The notes under the pieces: model-generated | What the model was told of the DNA's origin: nothing | The model's database searches: none | The model's input: only the letters and a program-made list of their open reading frames with translations | In this document: one piece after another, positions 10,715 to 20,723 of the stretch | Layout: every line of letters begins with the position of its first letter | How positions within the stretch are numbered: position 1 is the first letter of the stretch | Assembly (NCBI GenBank): GCA_029255685.2 | Contig: CM055312.2 | Coordinates: 83,741,010-83,805,009, forward strand | Length of the DNA: 64,000 nt | Source of the DNA: Silene conica | Lineage: Eukaryota; Streptophyta; Magnoliopsida; Caryophyllales; Caryophyllaceae | Reading direction: 5' to 3' | Program-made: the position numbers and the translations under genes

Positions 10715-10721
10715 TATATAA
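10715..10721 (+). promoter_or_regulatory. LTR TATA box
   Basis: TATATAA in GCATTATATAAACCCGCAC, just downstream of the U3 hairpin array. It is the best candidate core promoter for the genomic transcript. The same motif is in the 3' LTR near 24370. Confidence 0.65.
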
Positions 10722-11717
10722 ACCCGCACTTGTATCATTTTGTTATCACGCATTTCTAGGCATATTTTCTAGGGTTTTACTGTTTCATTAGCAATTACTT
10801 AGTCTCAAAAACTCTCTTAAAATATTTAATACTCCTTAGATCCTAGTTTAATCTTTCAATCTAGTTAATCTTTCTTTAGTAATTCTCTTTAGTAATCTTC
10901 TTGGGCAATTGTAAGAGGTTTTATTGGGTTGTAATTTGAAGGATTTGAAAGAACTCTTCAACTTGTTATCCAAGTTTCTTCCTTTTCCTTTGCTATTGGT
11001 ATAATCTCTCTAATCTCTACTTAGTTATTGCATTTGTTTAAGTTTCTTTTGAATCAATTGTTTACCTTTACTTGTTCATGATGTTTAGCATTTGTTTATC
11101 TCTTGTTCACATGTTTTTCCTAGCCATGAGTGAGTAGTCCCTTTACTAGGGTTAGGGGTGAACTTGGGTAGTTGATATTGATGTTTGTTGTTTAGGGTTA
11201 GGGTTTAGGTTTCATCTTTGTTAGGTTTTCATTGTATGCATGCTAGATGTTTGATGAAATGCCTCAACGACGGTTGGGCATGATTCTTATTGTTGTTTGC
11301 CTTAGACGATAGTCTAGGACTTTCATAGGCATGTGTATGTGTTAGGTTGACCTTGTTTGTAGCGAAAGCTAGAATAGGACTCGACCTTAGGTTAGTCAAA
11401 TCGAAAGACGAGACGGACCTAGACCTAACATAGATGAGACCACCTACCCTTGGCATGTTTGACATCGACTACCCTAGTAACCCCCGACACCCTAGTTGCC
11501 TTAATCATCAAATTTCATCTCGATTTATTTGCTTTAGTAGTTCTTTAGTGGTTAATCAATCTCAAACTTATTACGCCGACTCTTGCTTAAATTAGAACTT
11601 AACTATACAACTATCCCCACCGTCTTCGCGAACGATAACCCTATTATACTACTAATTTGGGTTTTTTATAAATGTGTTTGATCGTGAGAACCGACGACTA
11701 AATCTCGCGCATCAAAA

Positions 11718-11735
11718 TGGCGCCGTTGCCGGGGA
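11718..11735 (+). other. primer-binding site of the Athila-like element
   Basis: TGGCGCCGTTGCCGGGGA, three bases after the LTR end. This is the usual Athila/Tat primer site, commonly assigned to tRNA-Asp. Confidence 0.9.
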
Positions 11736-11897
11736 CGGTGCTAGAAGTTGTGTAGTTTAGTTTTAGTTTTAGTTTTGAGTTAATTGAGCTTGTTTTGTTT
11801 TGATCAAAGATTTGGTAGTTAATTGTAGAGTGGTTGCTATATTGCTCACCCTAGTGTCTAACAAACACTAGGACGACTAATTTGTGTGCTAAGTTTT

Positions 11898-13649
11898 ATG
11901 CCTAGGGGCGACTCTAATTCCTTGTTGTCAACTTCCGAACCGGAGAGGTTTTTTCGGGCCTTAAGGAGGAAGACCATTGCAAGAGTAAGGATTGCCTCTC
12001 AAGCATCTACTAGCCATAACAACCCCTTTTCACCCGAACCACCAAGCCCCAATCAAAGCAATCCTAGCCCAACATCCGAAAGTTTCGACAATCCGTTTTA
12101 TCAATCACCACCACAATCACCACACGTTCCAAATCACCACCAAATTCATATAATGGCCGCTCTTCGTGATCATAACCGGCCCAATCACAATGACACCACA
12201 AATCCAATCAACTTTGGTACTCTCGTTCCTCAAAATTTTGAAATACACCCTTCGCAAATGAGTTCTATCGAGAAAAACGCCTTTAGCGGGGCTTCATACG
12301 AAGATGCTCATGGGCACTTGAGAAAATTCAAGGGTAAAGTCGCAATGATAAAGAAAACGGGAGTGCCTGAGGAGACCTTACGGCTTATGCTCTTCCCCTA
12401 TTCCTTAACCGACAAGGCGGATAGGTGGTTAAATGTGCATGCTCCAAACACATTCACCACTTGGGACGACTTGGCAACGGCCTTCCTTGCCAAGTACTAC
12501 CCGTCCTCTAAGACCGCGATGCTCCGGAATGAGATAACTCAATTTCAGCAAGACGAGGGAGAATCTTTTGGAGAAGCTTGGGATAGATACCAAGATTTGC
12601 TTGCTAAGTGCCCCCACCACGGGATACCCACTTGGTACACGACCCAAACCTTTTTTCAGACTCTTCTCCCACGGACGAAAGAAATGGTTAATGCATCGGC
12701 GGGGGGTAGCTTTGACCACTTGCCGCATGAGGAGGGAACGGAGCTCATCAAAAAGATCGTTGATTCGGAGGAAAATTATGGTACTCGGGGGAATGTCTTG
12801 AGAAAGAGTAGCAAGTACCCTAGTGAGCACCTTTCCAACTCAAAGGCGAACGAGGAAACCAATGCCAAGTTGGACATGTTAACCAAGAAATTGGAAGAAT
12901 TGACTAAGGGCTCCACTAGCAAAGAAACCAAGAGCAATGTCCCGGGGATGTACCAAGTAAATAGTGTTGCCTCGTGTGATTTGTGCGGAGGAAATGGGCA
13001 CACATTTGAAGTATGTGCAAACAACTCAATTGAGGGAAGTGGAAGTGAGAAAGAATTGTATGCTTTCCAAGCATTCAATAGTTCTAGAGGGCAAAATACT
13101 TTCAACCCCAATTCAAACTACTATCATCAAGGGATTCGGGGGAGTCCTTATATGAGTTACAAAAGTACCAATGTGTTGAATCCTCATCAAATCCAACAAC
13201 CTCAAGTGCAAAACCCCCCCGGTTTTCAACCAAGGGGTGGAAACTTCAACCCGAGGAACAATTTCAACAACAACAATTTCTACCAAGGCAACCAATCTAA
13301 TCAAGCCAATCAAGGCTTTCAACAAAGTTTCAATGACCCGAACTTTAATCCCAATTTCCAAAACAACCAAAACCCACAAAATTTCAACCCAAATTTCAAC
13401 AACAACAATCCAAATTTCAACAACAACAACCAAAACCACAACCAACACCAAAACCAAAACTTCAATCCACCACCATTTCAAAACAACCCCAATCAAAATA
13501 AAAAAAAACTACAACCACAACCCACAAAATCCCAACAACCCAAATTACAACCCAAATTTCAACCAAAACTTTCCACCAAACAACCAAGGCCAAAACTTCA
13601 ACAATCAAGCTCCGAAAGGCAACTCCCAAGGTGGGGGTGCAAGGAATGA
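11898..13649 (+). CDS. gag: Athila Gag (frame broken near its C-terminal end)
   Basis: Starts at the ATG at 11898 (MPRGDSNSLLS). The capsid-type retrotransposon gag region has RWLNVHAPNTFTTWDDLATA and YYPSSKTAMLRNEITQFQQD, followed by a zinc knuckle CDLCGGNGHTFEVC near residue 360 and a very long Asn/Gln-rich tail. The true product continues into protease. Here an odd number of bases in an A-run (13500..13508) throws the reading into another frame, so this frame stops at 13647..13649 after about 60 spurious residues. From 13509 on, the correct reading is the next frame. The Asn-rich tail is also open in several frames because of its repetitive CAA/AAC composition. Confidence 0.9.
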   Translation: MPRGDSNSLLSTSEPERFFRALRRKTIARVRIASQASTSHNNPFSPEPPSPNQSNPSPTSESFDNPFYQSPPQSPHVPNHHQIHIMAALRDHNRPNHNDTTNPINFGTLVPQNFEIHPSQMSSIEKNAFSGASYEDAHGHLRKFKGKVAMIKKTGVPEETLRLMLFPYSLTDKADRWLNVHAPNTFTTWDDLATAFLAKYYPSSKTAMLRNEITQFQQDEGESFGEAWDRYQDLLAKCPHHGIPTWYTTQTFFQTLLPRTKEMVNASAGGSFDHLPHEEGTELIKKIVDSEENYGTRGNVLRKSSKYPSEHLSNSKANEETNAKLDMLTKKLEELTKGSTSKETKSNVPGMYQVNSVASCDLCGGNGHTFEVCANNSIEGSGSEKELYAFQAFNSSRGQNTFNPNSNYYHQGIRGSPYMSYKSTNVLNPHQIQQPQVQNPPGFQPRGGNFNPRNNFNNNNFYQGNQSNQANQGFQQSFNDPNFNPNFQNNQNPQNFNPNFNNNNPNFNNNNQNHNQHQNQNFNPPPFQNNPNQNKKKLQPQPTKSQQPKLQPKFQPKLSTKQPRPKLQQSSSERQLPRWGCKE

Positions 13650-15580
13650 TTATGGGTTCCCCTTGCCCCTCACCAATGCACCTAACCAAGATACGAGTGA
13701 TTCCCAAGTGGGAGAGTTATTGAAGCTTGTCAAGAACATGCAAGCAACTCACACCCAAGAGATGGCGAATTTGAAGAGTGCCAACCAAAGGGAGATACGG
13801 GAAATGGAGGCTCGAGTTGCCTCTCAAGCTCTAGCAAATCCACAAAGGCCACCGGGCGGCTTCCTTGCCCAAGGTCAAAGTTCCAAAGATGCCTCACACA
13901 ATCACCAAGCACATGCGGTGATCTTGAGAAGTGGAACGGAGCTAGAGGACCCGTACAAAGACTACAATTATGGTGAAGAGGAGCCTATTTTGGAGCTTGT
14001 GAAAGAGAAAGGAAAGAAAGTTGATGGTGGCACTTCAAGGGATGATGACTTTTATGTGGAGGACCTCCCTTTTGAGGAGAAAGAAGAAGAAGTTATCTTG
14101 GAGGAGGTGGATGCTAGACAAAAAGAGTTGGTTTCACAACCAACTACTAAGGTAATAAGGAAGCCAACACCCACCAAGGTACTATCTAACCCTCAACCAA
14201 CTAACTTGCCTTATCCTTCAAGGGCCTTGAAGGGAAAGGAAAACTTCAAGTTCACAAACTTTTGTAAAATGATTGAAAAACTTGAAGTGGCTCTTCCTTT
14301 TACGGAGGTGATTTTGAATATGCCGACTTACTCCAAATTTTTAAAAGAAATCTTGTCGGGCAAGAGAACCTTGGGTGACCAAGAAGTAATGGCTATGAGG
14401 GAGGAGTGTAGTGCACTTCTCCTCCAAAAGGAGCCAAAGAAACTTGGTGACCCGGGGAGCTTCTCTATCCCTTGTATAGTCGGTGGCATTCCAATCTCTC
14501 GTGTCCTTTGTGATTTAGGAGCTAGTGTAAGTGTGCTCCCTTTGAAAGTTGCAAAAATAATTGGCTTGAATGATTTAGTTCCCACAAGTATCACCCTCCA
14601 ATTGGCGGATAGGTCCGTCAAGCGCCCTTTGGGAGTGCTTGAGGACGTACCCGTCAAGGTGGGTAAACATTTAATCCCCGCCGATTTTGTTGTCCTTGAT
14701 ATCCCGTAGGATAGCCACACTCCCATCATCCTTGGTAGGCCTTTCTTGGCTACCGGAGGTGTCTTGATAGACGTTAAGAATGGGCGGCTCACCTTTAGAG
14801 TTGGGGATGACAAAATTGAGTTTAATCTACCTACTATGATGAAAGGTCCAAGGCATGATGAGACATTTACATTGGACATTGTGGAGCAAGTGGTAAGGGA
14901 GATGGTAGAGATGGAAGAAGATAAGGAAAGCCACATGGAACAATTATGTGGCATAACAACTTGTGAAGACAAAGAAATGGATGAGAACATTGAGCTAGAA
15001 GATGAGGAAGTTGAGAAGGTGGAGGGAATGCTCCCTCCAAAGGTACAACTCAAAACCCTTCCTCCCTCCCTCAAGTATGCCTTTCTTGGGGAGGGAGAGG
15101 CTTACCCGGTGATTATCAATGCCAACCTCAATGAGCAACAAGAATCCAAACTCATTTCAAGTTTAAAGGATCATAGGGGCTCATTGGGGTATAGCCTTGA
15201 TGACATCAAGGGGCTAAGCCCCAGCCTTTGCATGCATAGAATAATTCTTGAGGAAGAGAGTCGACCTAGAGTGGAAGGTCAAAGGAGATTGAATCCGAAA
15301 ATGGCGGATGTAGTAAAGGGTGAAGTTCTTAAGTTGCTTGAGGCCGGCATCATCTACGAGATCACGGATAGCCGGTGGGTGAGCCTCGTCCATGTTGTCC
15401 CCAAGAAGGGGGGTGTAACATTGGTTACACAAGAGGATGAGACTCTCCTACCGACTCGTCCGGTGACGGGTTGGAGGATGTGTATTGATTACCGCAAGTT
15501 GAATGCGGCCACTCTCAAAGACCATTTCCCAATCCCCTTCATTGATAAAATGTTAGAGAGACTTGCGGGGCATTCAATTC
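13509..15580 (+). pseudogene. Athila pol part 1: Gag tail, protease, start of RT
   Basis: Continues gag in the shifted frame. There is a linker with a coiled-coil-like KSANQREIREMEARVASQ stretch, then a retropepsin core with CDLGASVSVLPLKVAKIIGL (Athila elements use DLGA rather than DSGA) and HTPIILGRPFLATGG. The start of RT follows ([52 protein letters not shown]). Breaks: an in-frame TAG at 14707..14709 between the two halves of the protease, and a frameshift between about 15571 and 15585 just before the [13 protein letters not shown] block. Reading frames on both sides match the family, so these are simple point breaks. Confidence 0.92.
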
Positions 15581-17963
15581 GTACTATTGTTTTCTTGACG
15601 GTTATTCCGGGTTTTTTCAAATACCCATTCACCCGGAAGACCAAGAGAAAACAACTTTTACATGCCCCCAAGGTGTGTATGCTTATCGGAGGATGCCATT
15701 CGGGTGGTGTAATGCACCTGGCACCTTTCAAAGTTGCATGATGGCCATCTTTGCCGATTTTCTTGAGAAATCTATGGAGGTTTTTATGGATGATTTTAGT
15801 GTTCATGGTGATTCTTTTGACCTAGGGCTTTCTAATCTTGTAAATGTGTTGAAAAGATGTGAGGAGCACAACCTTGTCCTCAATTGGGAAAAGTGCCATT
15901 TCATGGTAGAGGAGGGGATTGTGCTTGGTCACATAGTGTCCAAGAGGGGGATAGAAGTTGATGGTGCAAAAGTGGCGGTCATTGAGAACTTGTCACCCCC
16001 CACCAATGTGAAAGGGGTGAGGAGTTTTCTTGGGCATGCCGGCTTTTACCGGCGTTTTAATAAGGATTTTTCCAAAATTGCCAAACCATTGACTTCTCTT
16101 CTTCTCAAGGATGCTCCCTTTTTGTTTACTAATGATTGTCTTGAAGCCTTTTCTAGGATCAAAGAAGCACTTGTGACGGCTCCTATTATTCGTGCTCCGG
16201 ATTGGGGATTGCCTTTTGAGATCATGTGTGACGCATCTGATTACGCGGTAGGAGCGGTCCTAGGTCAAGTTGTGGATAGAAAATACCACGTGATATACTA
16301 TTCAAGCAAGACTCTTGATCAAACTCAAGCAAAATATTCCACGACCGAAAAGGAGATGTTGGCAATCGTGCATGCCATTGAGAAGTTTAGGCAATATCTC
16401 ATGGGATCTAAAGTGGTGGTGTACTCCGATCACACCGCTTTGAGGCAATTAATGTTGAAGAAGGATGCCAAGCCAAGGCTCTTGAGATGGGTCCTTTTAC
16501 TCCAAGAATTTGATCTAGAGATAAAAGACAAGTCGGGGTCGGAGAATGTGGTTGCGGACCACTTGTCTAGATTGACTTTTGAGGATCATGGTTTGCATGA
16601 TAGGGATGGCCCGATCAATGAATGGTTGCGTGAGGATAGTTTAATGGCAATAGGCAATAAGTTGCCTTGGTTTGCGGATATTGCCAATTATCTTGTCAAT
16701 GGCTTTATCCCGGAGGAGTTGGAGGCAAGGGATAGGAGAAAGTTGAAAGTGGATGCTAAAAGATATTTTTGGGATGATCCTTACCTTTTCAAGAAGTGTG
16801 GGGATGGACTCTTGAGGAGATGCGTATCCAAGGAAGAGGGGCTTGAAATTGTGGATCGGCTTCACAACTCCGCCTATGGAGGGCACTTGGCGGCTTCACG
16901 GACTATAGCCAAGGTTCTTCAAGGAGGGTTCTTTTGGCCTTCTATGTTTAAAGACATTCACGATGTAGTTAGATCTTGTGACGCTTGTCAAAGGTCGGGC
17001 AACATCGGTAAAAGGAATGTGATGCCCCTAAAAACCATCTTGGAGATTGAGTTGTTTGATTGTTGGGGGATTGACTTCATGGGACCTTTCCCCAATTCAT
17101 GCGGGAATGAGTACATCTTGGTAGCCGTGGATTACGTCTCGAAATGGATAGAAGCGGTTGCCTCCCCCACCAATGACTCCAAGGTAGTGGTAAAGCTCTT
17201 CAAGACCATAATCTTTCCCCGTTTTGGTGTACCCCGAATTGTGATAAGTGATGGAGGTTCTCACTTCTGGAAACATACATTCAAAGCCCTCCTAGCCTCT
17301 TATGGAGTGACCCATAAGGTAGCACTTGCCTACCATCCTCAAACTAGTGGGCAAGTGGAGGTTTCCAATCGTCAAATCAAGGCTATCTTGGAGAAGGTGG
17401 TGCAAAAGAACCGGAAAGATTGGTCCCAAAAGTTGAATGATGTGCTATGGGCTTTGAGGACGGCTTACAAAACGCCTATAGGAATGACTCCCTACAAGCT
17501 TGTGTACGGGAAAGCATGCCACCTACCGGTGGAGCTTGAGCACAAAGCTTGGTGGGCCTTGAAGGAGATGAACTTCGACTTAGATATGGCCGGGGAGAAA
17601 AGATTCTTGCAAATGAGTGAGCTTGAGGAGCTTAAATATGAGGCTTATGAGAGTTCAAAACTCTATAAGGAGCAAACGAAGAAGTGGCATGATGCCAAGT
17701 TAATGAAGAAGAATGTGAGCATAGGAGACCTTGTTCTCCTTTTCAATTCAAGAGTCAAGAACTTTCCGGGAAAGCTTAGATCACGATGGTCCGGGCCCTT
17801 CAAAGTAATGGATATTTAACCTCATGGGGCCTTTGAACTTTGGAGTGAAGGCGGTGGCACCTTCAAAGTCAACGGACATTGGATTAAGCGCTATTACCAA
17901 GGAGATTCAAAAGGCACCGTAGAAGTTATTGACCTCGGGGACCCACTCCCCGAGGAGGATTGA
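15580..17963 (+). pseudogene. Athila pol part 2: RT, RNase H, integrase
   Basis: Continues RT in the shifted frame: [21 protein letters not shown], then the catalytic FMDD at about 15786. RNase H shows [18 protein letters not shown]. Integrase has an H2C2 zinc finger ([22 protein letters not shown]), D of IDFMGPFP, D of ISDGG and E of [10 protein letters not shown] (the DDE triad), then a C-terminal region ending [15 protein letters not shown] at 17817..17819 interrupts the conserved PHGAFEL segment. The same frame then runs on to a TGA at 17961..17963, probably the original end. The enzymes would copy and integrate the element. Confidence 0.94.
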
Positions 17964-18240
17964 TTTCAAGGAAGTTTGTTCATGAAAGGTTTGGTGGAGT
18001 CACTTAATAACCACCGGTTGTAAGTGTTAGTTTTCTCTCTTTCAAGTAGTTTGCATGATCGTTTAATGGTTAGTCCGGTTTTTAGTTTAATTTTTAGCTT
18101 GCATGAGAGATTTGGATATGATGGTTGCTTGTTTGTGGGTAATTCATGAGTATAGTCGGAGGATTATAGGCAAAACCGTTGTTGGCAAAGTCGATTTTTT
18201 ATGCTCAATTAAATTATTTTTCGAAATTGTGTACAGGTAC

Positions 18241-18811
18241 TCCCAGCCGGCCTACCGGCCGACGGTCACATACCGGCTGGGAGGACCTGGACACATTTCT
18301 GTTTTTGATAATTTATTTGGGCAGATTTCAGATCTTGCATCCCCAGCCTGTACCAAACCGGCAGCCGGTCAGCCGGCTGAGAAGACGTATCACTCATTCA
18401 AAATTCGAAAAACCAAAGGAAGCTTGATTCCCAGCCGGTAGGCCGGCAGCCGGTCCACCGGCTGAGAATCATGAGTTGTGAGCCAAAATGTGAAGATAAA
18501 GAGAGGAAGAAGCATCCCCAGCCGGTCGGCCGGCTGGGAGTGTTTGCAAGTGAAGAAGTTGAAGAAAAAGAAGACGAAGAAGGATCCCCAGCTGGTAGGC
18601 CGGCAGTCGGTCCGCCGGCTGGGAGTGTTTGTGAGTGAGATTGAAGAAGAAGAGAAGACGAAGAATAGTGAAGACGGATTTTGAGCCGATCGGCCGGCAG
18701 CCGGTCCAACGGCTCAGAATCAATGCCTTAGAAAAATTTCGAAAAAATTGAAAAAAGCAAACCCTAACTCTCAGCCGGTCGACCGGCGGCCGGTCCCTAA
18801 CCGGCTGAGAG
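18241..18811. repeat. internal copy of the U3-type hairpin array
   Basis: Seven units of the LTR-type GC-rich palindrome, near 18242, 18342, 18431, 18517, 18588, 18682 and 18771. They vary, for example a minimal CCCAGCCGGTCGGCCGGCTG at 18518. The array lies between pol and the extra ORF and is followed at 18823..18837 by AAATTAAAAACGCAC. That resembles, in place and composition, the TATA segment ATTATATAAACCCGCAC after the LTR array. This could be a duplicated promoter for the downstream ORF (inference). Confidence 0.85.
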
Positions 18812-18990
18812 GCCCCTGTCGCAAATTAAAAACGCACGACACTCTTCATTTTTTTCTCATTTCACTTCATTTCTTCCTCTTTCTTCCTTATTTCCTCCTC
18901 TCCCTCTCATCCCTTACCTTCAAAAACCCATCCAAACACTCCAAATCAAAACCCCATTTCATTCCCTCATTACCTCACCTCAAAATAGCC

Positions 18991-20723
18991 ATGTCTGGAA
19001 GAATGGAAAGGCGATCGAAATCAAGGCACGACCCGAGTGTGGAGCAAGAAGTCCAGAATGTGATGGATAGTAGCAACATTGGTCCGGATCCTTGCTTTCC
19101 CGCCCTCCGATTTGCCACCATACAACAGAAAGGTAACTTCACTTACTTTAAACATCGCCTCCTTCATCCGTCTAGGTTCATTGATAGGGCAGGCTTGAGG
19201 GAGATTGGGATTGAGAAAATTACTGGAGAGTTATTTGATGGTTTGGGGATGAAGGCTTTGTATGAAACGAGACCGGTTCACACTTTCCCTAGGTTGACTT
19301 GGGAGTTTTTGAGCTCCCTTGTAGTTACTAAGAATCGGAATGTAGGGAAGGTTGCTTTCTTGGAATTTCGTTTAATGAATAGGGAACACCGTCTCACATT
19401 AGAAAATTTTGCTTTGATTTTTGGCCTCGACGGAAAATTGCCCATTAAGCCTCCGGAGGGCTTTGATACCGAGGCTATTTGGACCGCCATAACCGGGTTA
19501 GTAAGTGATCGAAGTAAGAAGAAACCGGGTAATAGGGTGCATTTGGCACCGATTAGGATTTGGCATAGGTTCATGGGGTGGACCGTTTTCTCTAGGGATG
19601 AGCCTCACAATTTTACCACCACGGAGCTCGAGATTTTGGGGTGTTACTTGGTTAGTGGGCCAAAACTCAACATTGCTCACCACATGGCCCTTCACTTGAG
19701 TAGGTTGGCATCCCAACCTCAGCTTACTACCCCCATATGTGTTGGGGGGATGGTCACTTTGATTGCCAACGATCTTTGTCAAAGGCATTTTACAGTGGAC
19801 TTCATTCAGGGTGAGAACGTGCTATCTCGCCGGTACTTACAGGAGGCTTTGGGGTGGATAAAGTATAACCCCAACGATCGTAATGAGTATTGGCGGATTC
19901 GCGTGGATAATAAGTTCAGGAATTCGGTCCCCTTGTCAAACACCGAGCGAATGAGAGTTGTGCCAGGGAAGCCCTCATACCTCCTTGATATTGAGGTGGA
20001 CCCCGATGAGCTCCCTCCCGATCAGCGTGCTCCGAGAGTTTATGGCCGAGATAGGACGGGTACCACTCCTTCCGACCTTCAGTTTGAGCCATTTCAGCAG
20101 CCCTCCGTCACCATGCCCCCTTTCCAGAGCGGTCCTTCATACTTTCAGGGATCTACATTCGGCTCCGGTCCTTCTACTCAGTCTACCATACCCCAAGACC
20201 TCATTGACTTTATGGCCCGGGTCGATTTGGGGATGAAGAAGGCGGCCGACCTTGCTGACGAGCGCCAGGCTTTGGCGGATGAGCGGTATAGGGATTTGAG
20301 CTATAGGCTCGATTACATATACCATGATCAGGCCTATGGGCAGTTCCCCAGCTATGACCATTCTGTCCGCCAGGGCCTTCATCATGAGGACGGTGGTCGC
20401 CCTTCGTACTACATGCCTCCCGAGAAGGGATATGTGCCTCCAGAGGGGCGTTTTTTCGGGGAGATCAATGTTACTCCGGGTTATTTCTCTAACCCGATCT
20501 TCCCCCCAACTTCCGTGGGGACGTGGACTCGGCACCCCGCCCTCAAGGGCACCCTTCTCCCCATGGCATGTTTGGTGATCCGGGAGCTAGTGGCTCGCAC
20601 GCCTTTCCCTTCCGTGATTTCGTGACCAACCCGGGCGACTACATGGTCGTAGATGAGGGCAATGGAGAAGGAGATGTAAGCGGTACCGGAGGTGATGAAG
20701 ATGATGATGATGGTGATGAGTGA
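18991..20723 (+). pseudogene. Athila extra ORF (ATHILA ORF-1 / env-like region)
   Basis: Starts at ATG 18991 (MSGRMERRSKSRHDPSVEQE). The frame is also open upstream to 18748, but that part reads through hairpin repeat and leader. The central region matches the plant Athila ORF-1 domain (PF03078 as I know it): LTWEFLSSLVV, FRLMNREHRLTLENFALIFGL, then an HMALHLSRLA segment. It ends in a Pro/Gln-rich and charged tail. The role is unknown; it was historically called env-like, and no signal peptide or membrane anchor is convincing. A frameshift near 20515..20523 moves the tail to another frame ending in the acidic DEDDDDGDE at 20723. The unshifted frame instead stops at 20625. Confidence 0.85.

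Larger units (their letters stand above)
10020..11714 (+). repeat. 5' LTR of the Athila-like element
   Basis: 1695 bp, beginning TGATGAGCTCC and ending CTCGCGCATCA. U3 holds five GC-rich hairpins and then a TATA box. The 3' half contains a short TTAGGGTTAGGGTTTAGG stretch and an antisense open frame that is also present in the other LTR, with no known product. Confidence 0.96.

Noticed and set aside
11190..11212. Interstitial telomere repeat (TTAGGG-like)
   Set aside because: Only two or three imperfect units, present in both LTRs as part of the element.
11229..11465. A 78-aa protein encoded in both Athila LTRs (minus strand)
   Set aside because: It is preserved in both only because the LTRs are near-identical. 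No homology or start context supports it.
13113..13496. A hydrophobic Val/Ile-rich membrane protein on the minus strand
   Set aside because: Shadow of the Asn/Gln-rich Gag tail; the composition is forced by CAA/AAC repeats.
18748..18990. N-terminal extension of the Athila extra ORF
   Set aside because: Reads through hairpin repeat and a low-complexity leader. The ATG at 18991 begins the family-like protein.
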